Shown in pieces: positions 17,133 through 26,681 of a stretch of 64,000 bases of DNA. The stretch spans positions 1 through 64,000 of the forward strand of contig SYHD01000065.1 of NCBI GenBank assembly GCA_005799265.1. The letters are read 5' to 3'. Source of the stretch: Planctomycetia bacterium. GTDB taxonomy: Bacteria > Planctomycetota > Planctomycetia > Gemmatales > Gemmataceae. The notes beneath the pieces are model-generated. The model did no database searches. It was not told the DNA's origin and saw only the letters and a program-made list of their open reading frames with translations. The translations under genes were made by a program, and so were the position numbers. Position 1 is the stretch's first letter; the number at the start of each line of letters is the position of its first letter.

Positions 17133-20100
17133 TTACTTTCGCTCCCCCTTGTCCTCGCCGCGTTCGGCCGCGCGCCAGAAGCGGATCGTGCCGTCGTTGC
17201 CGGCGGAGACGAGAAACGACTGATCGGGAGCGATCAAGAGGGCGCGCACCGGGCCAACGTGCCCCGTCAAGGTGAGGCTCTCGCTCAGGCCGTCGTAGAA
17301 CTGGATCGCCCCGTCGGCGCCCGCGGACACGAACAGCCCAGAGTCCTTTTGGTTAAATCCCACCGCGGTGACGGGCTGCACGTGTGCCCGGAAGTGGCGG
17401 CGTCTCTCTTGCGATTCGATCTTCCCCTGGTCGCCCTTGTTGATGTCCCAGACACAGACCGCTTGATCGGCGCCGCCCGTCAAGAGGCGGTCGAATTGCT
17501 CCCCTTTCACCTGCGGCGATGGCATGAACGCAAGTGCCTCGATCGCGTTCAGGTGCAAGTCCGTCGCGACCCAGACCGCGCCGCGCACGTTGGTGTCGTA
17601 GATGCACATCAGCGCGTCCTTGCCGCCCGAGGCGAACGCCTTGCCGTCCCCCTGGAACGCGACCGAGCGCACCTCGTCCTTGTGCTTGAAGTAGGTTTCC
17701 ACTTCCACGGCCTTGTCGATGTCCCATAGCTTCACGGACGTGTCGGCGCTGCCGGACACGAGCAAGTCGGGTCTGTCGGCAGACGGATTGAAAGCGAGGC
17801 AGGTGACGCCCTTTTTGTGCTTCGTGAAGGCGGCCCTCAGCTCGATGGCATGTTCCTTTTTGGGATCGATCTGGTAGATCTTGATCTCTCCTTCATTCTT
17901 GTCGTTGCGCGTCCCGACGGCGAGCATCGTCTTGTCTTTGTGGCTGGACAGCGCGACCGCCGTGATGGGCTCTTTGAGCAACGACAACTCCTTGAGCAGC
18001 TTGCCCGTCGCGGAATCCCATAGCTTGACGGAGCCATCGCGCGCGGCCGAAGCGAGCAAGGAACCCTTGGAATCAAGAGCGAGGCACTGAATGGCATCGA
18101 GGTGCGCCTTGGCGATGATGTCCGGGCCGGAGGATTGCGCGGGGTTCCAGGCCTTGCCCGTGCCATCGTGGCTGCCGGAAACGAGGACCGAGCCGTCACC
18201 CGCGAACGCCAGCGCGTTGACGTAGCCGAGATGGCCGATCCAGCGGTGCAATTGCTTGCCCGTGGCGACGTCGAAGAGACGCACGATGTGATCCTTGCCG
18301 GCGCAGGCGACTGTTTTTCCGTCAGGCCCGAAAGCGACCGCGAGCATCCCCGTGCTCTGCAGTTCAAGAAGCGACGGGATCTGCTTGCCGGAGAGGAGCT
18401 CCCAAAATTCGGCCCGACCCAGCTCTGAAGTGCCTCCGCTCGAACTCGGTAGGTTGCTGGCGGTGCAGAGGGTCTTGCCGTCCGGAGAGATGCTGATCGC
18501 GCGGATGACTCGAAATTGCGCGGCAACATGGATTTTATTGCCTGTCTCCGCATTCCACACGATCGCCCCGTCGGCGCCGGCGCTGACAAGCCTCCAGTCG
18601 GGCGTGAACGCGACGGCATGAACGACGCCGGCTTCCTTCAGCGTGTGCGCCGCCTCGCCTTTGCCGATGTCCCAGAGGATAACGGTCTTGTCGGCCCCGC
18701 CCGAGGCGAGCGTGTTCGCGTCCTTTCCGTAGGCTAGCGCGTTGATGGCGTCGGTGTGGCCCTTGAGCGTCTTGGCTTCCTTCTTGATCTCGACGTAATC
18801 GGTCTTCAGCGTGCTCAGGTCCCAAAGGTAGACGAGCTTATCGGCGCCGGCGGAGGCGAGCGTCTTGCCGTCCGGCGCGAAGGCGACGGCGTGCACGGGC
18901 GTCTTGGCTCCGGTCAAGAGTGCGACGATCTCGCCGTTCTTCAGGTTCCAGACACGCACGGTCCCGTCGATGCTCCCCGTCGCGGCTCGCTCATTGTCGC
19001 GTGCGATCGCCACCGAGGTGACATGACTCTGGTGTCCAAACAGAAGAAAGCGTTCGCTGTTCAGCACTTTCTTGAAGTGATACCATTCGAAAGTGCGCAC
19101 ATCCGGATACGGAAACACACGTTGGTCGACGTCGGCGTGCGACTGCATCGCCGGCGCCTCCATCAGGATCTGTTGGGCCCGCAAAGCGTTCTCGGCGTGC
19201 AGGGCCTGCTGGACGCGCGCAAGCTGTCCATAGTAGAGAGGACGACGCGCGGCCTGGGCATGAAATCGGCGTTTTTCGATCTCGATCTGACGCAGGATTT
19301 TCTTTTCCAATTCCGGGGTTATCTCGACGTCTTCGCGAACGCCCGCCGTGAAATTCCTCGTCGCCCAGAACGTGACCGCCGCCGCAAGAAACATGAGCGG
19401 AACCATGATCCACAGGACATCGATCACTTTGCCGCGCGTGATTTTTTGCAGGTCCTGTTCCGCCTCGACGCGTTTGCCGACCTGGGCCAGGCTGTCTTGC
19501 GGCAAGCTGACGTAGATCTCCTCCTGGCCGCCTATCAAGAGTTGCTGAATCTCGAAGAGCCCTTCATCGTCGGCGGCGCGATTCACAATCGCCTCGACGG
19601 GTTCACTCGAATTCTTCCACAGGTTCTTAAGGTTGGCTGCCGGCACAAGGTCGCGGCTAAGCGTCCCATCAGCATGACTGGTGGTCAACTTACCGATCAG
19701 CTCGCGCAGCGCCCCCTTCGACGCATTGCCGACGTCAAGTCGTTTCAGCTTCAGGTCGAGGCACTTCGCGAGAGCCTCCCTGACGCCGCCGAATTGCTTT
19801 GTGTCTTCGTAGCGGACGACGTTTTGCTTCATCTCGACGACCTGGCGCTCGTAGAGCAGCGTGCCGACCGCTTGCAGGATCGGCAACGGGCTAAGCCGGG
19901 CACTGTCGGCGGCGGCAATGGCGTCGGCGACGACGCGCTCGGCCATGCCGTCCTCGAACGCAAAACCGTAGGTCGTGAAGGGCACCTCGTCGGTGTAGGG
20001 AATCCCATCGCGATTGGTCGGCCATAGCAGCGCGCTCGCCATTTCTTCCGCGTTCAAGGGACGCAGGAAAAACGTGGGCCAGTCGGCCGGCGCCTGCCCG

Positions 20101-21914
20101 TTGTGCATCAGGCTGACGAGTTGGCCGAGTGATTGCGAACGCAGCGCCAGTACGATCTTGCAGCGCGGCGCCGCCTGCGCGAGGTGTTGCAGCATCGCCA
20201 GCGCCTTCTGTCGGCGAACGCGCTGCTGATCACGCCGCACCAAGGTAATAAGCTCTTCGCCTTGATCGATGACGATCAACAACTCGAAGGGAAGCGAGCG
20301 CGTCACGGCATCGAGCACACGTGCAAGAGTCGCCTTGTCGTCGCGCAGGGCAATCCACAGATCGCGTGCGGCCAACCCCTCCGCCGGCGGCGCTGGTTCA
20401 GCGTTGATCGCGGCGGCGGCCGACGCATCCTGGATGGCGGTGCTCGGTTTGCTTGGCCTGGGCATGCCGGTCACTGCCTGATGCAGAAGATTCGGCAAAT
20501 CGACCGTCACGGCCGCGCCCGCCGGCGTCGTGTAGATGAACGGTCGAGCACAGAAGACCGCCAACGCATCGGCGAACTGGCCGGCGAGATCATGTGTCGC
20601 GCGCAGGATGAGACGCGGATAGTCCTTCTCCTCAGCGGGCGTCTCCTGCAAAGAACGATCGCGCAACGCCAAATAGCCGACGTTTTCTTGCTCGAGATGC
20701 GGAAGCAGCGCCGCTTGCAGGAACGACGTCTTACCGACCGCCGGCGAACCGTGCAAGAAAATGCCGCGCGCATCGGCGGCGTCCAGCGTCGCCGCCGCGC
20801 GGGCCACGTCGATGTCGCGCCCAAGAAAGAGCGAGCGATCCGCGGCGTCATAGGCGGCAAAGGGAAAAAACGGCTTGCCCGGCAAGGGGTTCGTCTCGAT
20901 CGCCATTTCGGCCGAGGCGGATTCATTGCCGACATGCATTTGCACCGGGCAGAAGCCACTGAACGCCAAGCCGGCGGCGCCGTGTTCTTGTCGCAGCGCC
21001 CGCAAAATCTCACCGAGGTTGTTCTTCCCCTCGGCCAAACGCTGTGCGAGTGCGGACCCGACCTTGAATGCCTGCGGCGCCGGCAGCAATGACTCGTTCG
21101 CAATCAGCCCGCCGAAGCGCGCGCTGGCTTCCTCCAGCATCCTGAGCCAACTCGCTTGCCCCTCGGCTGCGCCCGCCGCCATCAAGATGACGATCGGCTC
21201 CGGGTTGCCCTCCTTGGCTTCGTCGAGCCAGCCGCGCAACTCGCCTAGATCGAGCGCGTCACTGCCGAGCCAAAGTTGCCCCTCGGCCCACGGCAGCAAG
21301 AGCAATAGCACGTCGGGGCCGCGATTCTTGAGTTCATCTTCCAGCGAGGTAATGGTGTGGATGAGCTGATTCCCCTCGCGCATCGAGATCGCTTGCTCGT
21401 GCTGGGCCGGGTCGAGTTGCCCCATGAGCCGGAGGTCCGCCGCGCAGAGGCGCGTCGATAGCGTGAGCGTAGGATTGGCCCACAGTGCATTGACGCGCCG
21501 GCCGGCGCCGAGATTGAAACGCACGCCCCAGAAACGCGACCAAAGATCGCCGGTGGAGGGAACATCGTCGCACAGCAGGTTCCACGGAATCAAGCCGGGA
21601 CGATCGCTGAGGAATTGCAACTGCTCGACGGCGTTCTCGCGCACCAGCTTGGCAAGCCAGGTCTGAACCGCGCTTGCGGAACTGGCGTCCGCGCTATCCA
21701 AACGAAAGAGGGCGCGCCAGAGTGCGTGCCCAAGTTGCGCCAGCTCGGAAGCGGATGCGCCCGCGAGCTGCGCATGAAGCTGCTCGGCGATCTGCAACAG
21801 GCGCGCACGCTCGACGCCGTCCAGGCGATAGGGTTCGAACGCGGCCGTGCCTTCCGACCAAAGAAACGTGATGCTGTCCACCCGATGGAGAACTTGACAA
21901 ACAATACGAGCCAC
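17133..21914 (-). CDS. CHAT-like N-terminal region + STAND/AAA NTPase + TM + C-terminal WD40 repeats (1593 aa)
   Basis: Walker A GSPAVGKTSFLQ, Walker B-like ELLIVIDQGEEL, TM VLWIMVPLMFLAAAVTFWA, many '...V.AVAFAPDGKTLASAGADKLVYLWDL' repeats. Confidence 0.85.
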   Translation of the reverse strand: MARIVCQVLHRVDSITFLWSEGTAAFEPYRLDGVERARLLQIAEQLHAQLAGASASELAQLGHALWRALFRLDSADASSASAVQTWLAKLVRENAVEQLQFLSDRPGLIPWNLLCDDVPSTGDLWSRFWGVRFNLGAGRRVNALWANPTLTLSTRLCAADLRLMGQLDPAQHEQAISMREGNQLIHTITSLEDELKNRGPDVLLLLLPWAEGQLWLGSDALDLGELRGWLDEAKEGNPEPIVILMAAGAAEGQASWLRMLEEASARFGGLIANESLLPAPQAFKVGSALAQRLAEGKNNLGEILRALRQEHGAAGLAFSGFCPVQMHVGNESASAEMAIETNPLPGKPFFPFAAYDAADRSLFLGRDIDVARAAATLDAADARGIFLHGSPAVGKTSFLQAALLPHLEQENVGYLALRDRSLQETPAEEKDYPRLILRATHDLAGQFADALAVFCARPFIYTTPAGAAVTVDLPNLLHQAVTGMPRPSKPSTAIQDASAAAAINAEPAPPAEGLAARDLWIALRDDKATLARVLDAVTRSLPFELLIVIDQGEELITLVRRDQQRVRRQKALAMLQHLAQAAPRCKIVLALRSQSLGQLVSLMHNGQAPADWPTFFLRPLNAEEMASALLWPTNRDGIPYTDEVPFTTYGFAFEDGMAERVVADAIAAADSARLSPLPILQAVGTLLYERQVVEMKQNVVRYEDTKQFGGVREALAKCLDLKLKRLDVGNASKGALRELIGKLTTSHADGTLSRDLVPAANLKNLWKNSSEPVEAIVNRAADDEGLFEIQQLLIGGQEEIYVSLPQDSLAQVGKRVEAEQDLQKITRGKVIDVLWIMVPLMFLAAAVTFWATRNFTAGVREDVEITPELEKKILRQIEIEKRRFHAQAARRPLYYGQLARVQQALHAENALRAQQILMEAPAMQSHADVDQRVFPYPDVRTFEWYHFKKVLNSERFLLFGHQSHVTSVAIARDNERAATGSIDGTVRVWNLKNGEIVALLTGAKTPVHAVAFAPDGKTLASAGADKLVYLWDLSTLKTDYVEIKKEAKTLKGHTDAINALAYGKDANTLASGGADKTVILWDIGKGEAAHTLKEAGVVHAVAFTPDWRLVSAGADGAIVWNAETGNKIHVAAQFRVIRAISISPDGKTLCTASNLPSSSGGTSELGRAEFWELLSGKQIPSLLELQSTGMLAVAFGPDGKTVACAGKDHIVRLFDVATGKQLHRWIGHLGYVNALAFAGDGSVLVSGSHDGTGKAWNPAQSSGPDIIAKAHLDAIQCLALDSKGSLLASAARDGSVKLWDSATGKLLKELSLLKEPITAVALSSHKDKTMLAVGTRNDKNEGEIKIYQIDPKKEHAIELRAAFTKHKKGVTCLAFNPSADRPDLLVSGSADTSVKLWDIDKAVEVETYFKHKDEVRSVAFQGDGKAFASGGKDALMCIYDTNVRGAVWVATDLHLNAIEALAFMPSPQVKGEQFDRLLTGGADQAVCVWDINKGDQGKIESQERRRHFRAHVQPVTAVGFNQKDSGLFVSAGADGAIQFYDGLSESLTLTGHVGPVRALLIAPDQSFLVSAGNDGTIRFWRAAERGEDKGERK

Positions 21915-22124
21915 CGTCTGCCTCCTGGTTTATGGAAGTCGGTTGACGCGCCGCGGGGCCATCCGTGAAATGCCTGTATCGGTCGCAGCGGCGATTCGTG
22001 GTATGCTGGAAACGAGTACGCAATCCAAGCAATACTTCGTGTTGATTTATGTACTAGACTCCGATTAGGGAACCTGTGGCGGCAAGATTCCGATCTTGCC
22101 AGCACATCAAAAAGGTGCGCGTCG

Positions 22125-24071
22125 ATGATCACTGTCTACCTGGACACGCTCGTCGCATCCATGCACGAAGACGGCGGCTGGGGCTACGCGCCGGGCCAGA
22201 CGCCGCAGCTTGAGCCGAGTTGCTTTGGACTGTTGGCGTTGGCGCTGGAACCGACCAAGCATGCGGCCGCGATCGATAAGACACGCGCGTTTCTTGAACG
22301 CTGCGCCAACGCCGACGGCAGCTATCGTCCGCTGCACGGCCGTGCCGAGGCGATCTGGCCAACGGCGCTCGTGCTGTTTGTAAAGGCGACGCTCGGACAG
22401 ACGGAACTCGAACGCACGTCGCAATATTTGTTGGGCACGCGTGGCCGCGTCCCCGATCAAGCCGAGCAAGGCGAACTGCATGACATCGATCTGAACCTGG
22501 TCGGCTGGCCGTGGGCGGAGCAGAATTTCTCCTGGGTCGAGCCGACCGCATGGGCCTGCCTGGCGTTGCGCGCGACGGGGCAGGGGAGCCATCCGCGCGT
22601 GCGCGAAGGCGTCAAGATGCTGCTCGATCGCGCCATGGACGACGGCGGCATCAACTACGGCAACCGCTGCATTCTAGGTAAAATGACCGATCCGATTCCA
22701 GGCCCGACAGCGCTGTTGCTGCTCGCCCTGCAGCCACCCTCACCCCCAACCCCTCTACCAGAGGGAGAGGGAGGCTTGATGCACCCGCGTCTAAACGCGG
22801 CCGTGCAGTATCTCATCACGCAAATCCGCACCGATGATCTCGACCATCTGTGCTGGATCAAGCTCGCGCTCGATTGCCATCGCGAAACGCCCAACGTGAA
22901 GGAAACGCTGGCGGACCTCGATCGTCACATTCAGGCCGCGGTGGAATTGCGTCGCCAAACGGGCTGGTTGAAGCCGAACTGCTATCGCGATGCGCTGACG
23001 GTTCTCGCGCTTGGGACGCAGACACGGAACTTCTTTCGTCTTTCGTCTGATAGCGCGACAGCCATTGCGAAGCAGCCTGCGAACGCTAAACCGCAAGCGG
23101 CGTCGATCCTCAAGCGCGTCGGCAACTGGTTTCGCCGCTTCACGTTGACAGCCGTCAGCAACTTACGCGCTCTGCCCGCCAACTCCGCCGTCCACATCGC
23201 CCGCGCCGAAAGCTACGACGCCGATCTCACTGCGATCCTTCAAGTGCAGTACGAACGTTTTCGTGCCACCGTCCCGCTCGCCGGCACACGCGTCGTCCTG
23301 AAGCCGAACCTCGTCGAATGGCATCGCGACAAGGTCATCAACACGCATCCGAAGGTCGTCGCCGCCGTCATCGAGTTGTGCAAACGTGAAGGCGCCGCCG
23401 AAATCATCGTCGCGGAAGGCCCCGGCCACTGGCGCAATGTCGAATACCTCGTCACCGAGAGCGGCCTGGGGGACGTGCTCAAGCAGCACAACGTCCGCTT
23501 CGTTGACATCAATCACGACGAGCCGATCAAGACGCCGAACATCGGCATGCTGACCGGTCTCGACTATCTCTATCTGTCGCGCACGATCGTCGCCGCGGAC
23601 GTGCTGATCTCGCTGCCGAAGCTCAAGACGCACCACTGGGCCGGCGCGACCCTATCTCTGAAGAACCTCTTCGGCACGCTGCCCGGCATCTATTACGGTT
23701 GGCCGAAAAACGAGCTGCACTGGCGCGGCATTCACAACAGCATCGTCGATATTGCGTTGACGCGCACGCCGGATTTGGCGATCGTGGACGGCATCATCGG
23801 CATGGAAGGCGACGGCCCGTTGAACGGCGTCGCCAGGCCATGCGGCGCCCTCATCATGGGCCACGACCTCGTTGCCGTCGATACAACCTGCGCCCGGCTC
23901 ATGATGCTCGACCCCGCCAGGATCGGCTACCTGGTCCTCGGCGCCATGAAGAAGCTGGGCCGCGCCAACGAAGCAGAGATCGGGCAACTCGGCGAGACGA
24001 TCGCTTCTTTAGCGCAGCCGTTCGAGACGGTGCCGCATCTCAACGAATTGCGGGCGCGGCGGTCGGCGTGA
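22125..24071 (+). CDS. Prenyltransferase/squalene-cyclase-like repeat domain fused to DUF362 domain
   Basis: N-terminal DGGWGYAPGQTPQLEPSCFGLLAL...; C-terminal RVVLKPNLVEWHRDKVINTHPKVVAAVIELCKREGAAEIIVAEGP (DUF362). Confidence 0.75.
   Translation: MITVYLDTLVASMHEDGGWGYAPGQTPQLEPSCFGLLALALEPTKHAAAIDKTRAFLERCANADGSYRPLHGRAEAIWPTALVLFVKATLGQTELERTSQYLLGTRGRVPDQAEQGELHDIDLNLVGWPWAEQNFSWVEPTAWACLALRATGQGSHPRVREGVKMLLDRAMDDGGINYGNRCILGKMTDPIPGPTALLLLALQPPSPPTPLPEGEGGLMHPRLNAAVQYLITQIRTDDLDHLCWIKLALDCHRETPNVKETLADLDRHIQAAVELRRQTGWLKPNCYRDALTVLALGTQTRNFFRLSSDSATAIAKQPANAKPQAASILKRVGNWFRRFTLTAVSNLRALPANSAVHIARAESYDADLTAILQVQYERFRATVPLAGTRVVLKPNLVEWHRDKVINTHPKVVAAVIELCKREGAAEIIVAEGPGHWRNVEYLVTESGLGDVLKQHNVRFVDINHDEPIKTPNIGMLTGLDYLYLSRTIVAADVLISLPKLKTHHWAGATLSLKNLFGTLPGIYYGWPKNELHWRGIHNSIVDIALTRTPDLAIVDGIIGMEGDGPLNGVARPCGALIMGHDLVAVDTTCARLMMLDPARIGYLVLGAMKKLGRANEAEIGQLGETIASLAQPFETVPHLNELRARRSA
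22737..22774. repeat. Family 3 palindrome copy inside a CDS (in frame)
   Basis: ccctcacccccaacccctctaccagagggagagggagg; translated PPSPPTPLPEGEGG. Confidence 0.88.
23080..23099. repeat. Half of a family 2 palindrome inside the CDS linker
   Basis: cgaacgctaaaccgcaagcg, 19/20 identical to the arm at 17108-17127; no matching left arm seen. Confidence 0.75.
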
Positions 24072-24159
24072 GAGAGTCATCGGTTCGCGGCGGAGTTCGA
24101 TCCGCCGACTGTGTCCATAGCATCGCCAATAACCTGCACATGTCGAAACCGGTATTTTC

Positions 24160-24188
24160 TTGACAGAAAGCAATCAACCTGATGTGAT
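24160..24188 (+). promoter_or_regulatory. Possible sigma70-like promoter for the HsdR_N-like gene
   Basis: TTGACA (24160-24165), 17-nt spacer, TGTGAT (4/6 to TATAAT). Confidence 0.3.
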
Positions 24189-24231
24189 TAAAATGTTGCG
24201 ATGACGCGCAGAAGCATTGAGGCGTGCATTG

Positions 24232-24261
24232 CTTGCTAGCGCGCTGGTGCGCACTAGCAAG
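24232..24261. repeat. Short palindrome in the leader of the HsdR_N-like gene
   Basis: cttgctagcgcgc / gcgcactagcaag, 1 mismatch. Confidence 0.7.
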
Positions 24262-24310
24262 TTCGGCGTCCTTCGGTCTTCTCCCGTATTCCACAGCAGG
24301 AGGGTCTTCG

Positions 24311-25162
24311 ATGGCAGCAGTCCCCAGCAGAGTCGCGTCCCGAATCGCCGCCGGAATAAAACGCTTCCAGCCCATCCTTGCTGCGGCCAAGTCACGCGAC
24401 GTGAATGAGTCCGACACGGTTGTAATCGTAACGGATATGCTTCAGGAGGTTTTCGGCTACGACAAATACACAGAGATTACTTCCGAGCACGCGATTCGGG
24501 GAACGTACTGTGACTTGGCAATCAAACTCGATGGCGTACTCGCACTACTTCTCGAGGTGAAATCCATCGGGCTGGAACTCAAGGACAGCTTTGTGAAGCA
24601 GGCCGTCGATTACGCGGCCAATCAGGGTGTCGATTGGGTACTCTTAACTACTGGCGTCATCTGGCGCGTCTACAAGGTCAGCTTCGGCAAACCCATCGAA
24701 CATGAGTTGGTCCTCGAATTCAACTTCCTGGAACTCAACCCGAAGGATGACGACCACATCGAACAGGTGTTCATGCTTGCGAAGGAAAGCTGGCAGAAGG
24801 CGAGTCTCGGGGAGTACCACGCCCAGAAGCAAGCACTAAACCGTTTTACGCTGGCGGCCATTGTACTGAGCGAAACGACCCTTGATCTCGTGCGACGAGA
24901 ACTTCGCCGAGTCTCGCCCGGCATCAAGATCGGAACGTCAGAAATCCAATCGGTTCTCGAAGTCGAAGTTCTCAAGCGGGAAGTGCTAGAGGGAGAGAAA
25001 GCCGAGGCAGCACGGAAGCTCGTGTCGCGCGCAGCAAACAGGCCACTTCGCAGCACTAAACCTGATACAGAAGAGGTGAACGAGACTCCGGAAACTGTTG
25101 ATAATGCTGGCTCATCTGTCGCGTCTGAGACCACTGCACATAACGGTGGGGCCGATACCTGA
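24311..25162 (+). CDS. Orphan HsdR_N-like (PD-(D/E)xK) nuclease-domain protein
   Basis: ITSEHAIRGTYCDLAIKLDGVLALLLEVKSIG (D...ExK) and WVLLTTGVIWRVYKV; no helicase, hsdM or hsdS adjacent. Confidence 0.65.
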   Translation: MAAVPSRVASRIAAGIKRFQPILAAAKSRDVNESDTVVIVTDMLQEVFGYDKYTEITSEHAIRGTYCDLAIKLDGVLALLLEVKSIGLELKDSFVKQAVDYAANQGVDWVLLTTGVIWRVYKVSFGKPIEHELVLEFNFLELNPKDDDHIEQVFMLAKESWQKASLGEYHAQKQALNRFTLAAIVLSETTLDLVRRELRRVSPGIKIGTSEIQSVLEVEVLKREVLEGEKAEAARKLVSRAANRPLRSTKPDTEEVNETPETVDNAGSSVASETTAHNGGADT

Positions 25163-25284
25163 AAAGTAGATGAAGTTGATCGGGGCGGCATCACGGGTCT
25201 TCGTGCGCTAGCGTCGTTGCAGACGGGCCCAGCAACTTAGCATTAGCGACCGTCCTCCGAAAGGTTACGATGCTACATTCTCCT

Positions 25285-25668
25285 ATGCGATTCCTAGCTG
25301 GCATATTGGTCGCGGTTTTGGGCTGCACGGCGAATTCGGACCCGCCAAAACAGCACTCTGCCCATGGTGCCCCTGATGCGGCCGAGAATCTAGTCCGAGC
25401 AGTGATCGCGGAACGAATGAAAGTCGATGGGTTAGCCATTCCAATGGACAAGCCGATATCAGACCCACCCACAAAAGCAGATGATCTGGATTTGGTCGAG
25501 ATTGTGATGGACCTGGAGGATCGGCACGGTGTTGAAATAACAGACGCCGCCATTGAACGATTCCTCGGTGGAAAATTCGGTGCAGCACCACCGCGAATCA
25601 CACCGAATCAATTGGCAACGATTGTGCGAGAAGCACCAAAGCTCCAGCAGTCCAAACGAAAAAAATAA
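25285..25668 (+). CDS. Predicted lipoprotein with acyl-carrier-protein-like domain lacking the carrier serine
   Basis: MRFLAGILVAVLGC lipobox; KADDLDLVEIVMDLEDRHGVEITD aligns with ACP [24 protein letters not shown], with Ser replaced by Asp. Confidence 0.6.
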   Translation: MRFLAGILVAVLGCTANSDPPKQHSAHGAPDAAENLVRAVIAERMKVDGLAIPMDKPISDPPTKADDLDLVEIVMDLEDRHGVEITDAAIERFLGGKFGAAPPRITPNQLATIVREAPKLQQSKRKK

Positions 25669-25874
25669 GTCCGGCAAATAAGCGCCGTCGTTCAGCGGCT
25701 GGGGTGAAAGCGAGCGCGTTGGAAAGTCACTTTCGCGAGATGTATCTTGGGCGATCACGAACGCTTCCTCGTATCAATACGTGCCGCACTGAGCGACTGA
25801 CCTGATGGGATGGGAATCGTCCCGCGGCGCGTGGGCCGATTGACTTGATCACCGGTTCTGCCGAGGAACTTGCG

Positions 25875-26177
25875 ATGAATCATGCCGAGCGGGAGCATCA
25901 GGTATCGCAGCGCCGAGTAGCACCGATCTGGAATTCACTCGGGCTGGCTGCGCCTTTCGTGGGATTCGTTTGCGGCGTGGCAGCGGGCCTGTCCGCGCCT
26001 CATTTTCAATGGTTCGAATGGGGCTTCCGTGTCTGGCTCGGGTTCGGCGTTGCTGGTCTCCTCTCGGGCGTGATCGCCCTCGTTCGTGCCGAGCGGCTGT
26101 GGGGACTTACGGCGGCCGGTCTCATTCTCAACGCGGTGCTCGTCTGCTGGCTTTTGGCATGGTTCAGTGAAAATTGA
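25875..26177 (+). CDS. Small membrane protein
   Basis: 100 aa, three hydrophobic segments; ATG 25875. Confidence 0.5.
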   Translation: MNHAEREHQVSQRRVAPIWNSLGLAAPFVGFVCGVAAGLSAPHFQWFEWGFRVWLGFGVAGLLSGVIALVRAERLWGLTAAGLILNAVLVCWLLAWFSEN

Positions 26178-26273
26178 ACCGCAATTGACTCACCCGACAA
26201 AAGTCCGAGTCCATTGAGTCCGATACCCAAGCGCGGGATCTTGCGTATCGCCCATTCAGGATCGGGGGTATCC

Positions 26274-26579
26274 ATGCCAATCACCTACAATTGTGCGAAC
26301 TGCGGCGAAACAATCCCCGCAAAGTGGCTGATCGAGGCCGGCTCGGACTACCGTTGCCCCCATTGCGCCACGGAGCTCGACCGTCGGCAATTCGAGCAAG
26401 CCAAGTGGCAAGAACAAACCAAGGGCGCCGTGCTTTTTTTCGTTATCATCTTCCTTGTGGCAACCGTTTTTATCTGGGCATTCACGCAGAACACTGTCCT
26501 TGCCCTCGTGCTCGGGCCCATAATCGGCGCGGCCGGCGCGGCCGGGCTCACTTATTTGCTGCGGGGAAGAGAACTATGA
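26274..26579 (+). CDS. Zinc-ribbon membrane protein
   Basis: YNCANCGETIP...YRCPHCATEL plus two TM segments. Confidence 0.6.
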   Translation: MPITYNCANCGETIPAKWLIEAGSDYRCPHCATELDRRQFEQAKWQEQTKGAVLFFVIIFLVATVFIWAFTQNTVLALVLGPIIGAAGAAGLTYLLRGREL

Positions 26580-26681
26580 AGTCAGACGGCCGATTTTGCG
26601 CTGGCGAGGTGGTTTAAGACGCGTGCGCGCTTGATCTACATCGCGAGAGCTTCCTGATGCGTTTTCTCGAAAGGAGAACCG

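Noticed and set aside
17133-21914. Active CHAT caspase-like protease defence effector
   Set aside because: No recognisable catalytic His/Cys pair at the expected positions; kept only as a possible pseudo-protease.
22734-22776. Pro-rich peptide PPSPPTPLPEGEGG as a functional SH3-like or linker motif
   Set aside because: The DNA matches a palindrome also found intergenically and in other genes in different frames, so it is better explained as repeat-derived.
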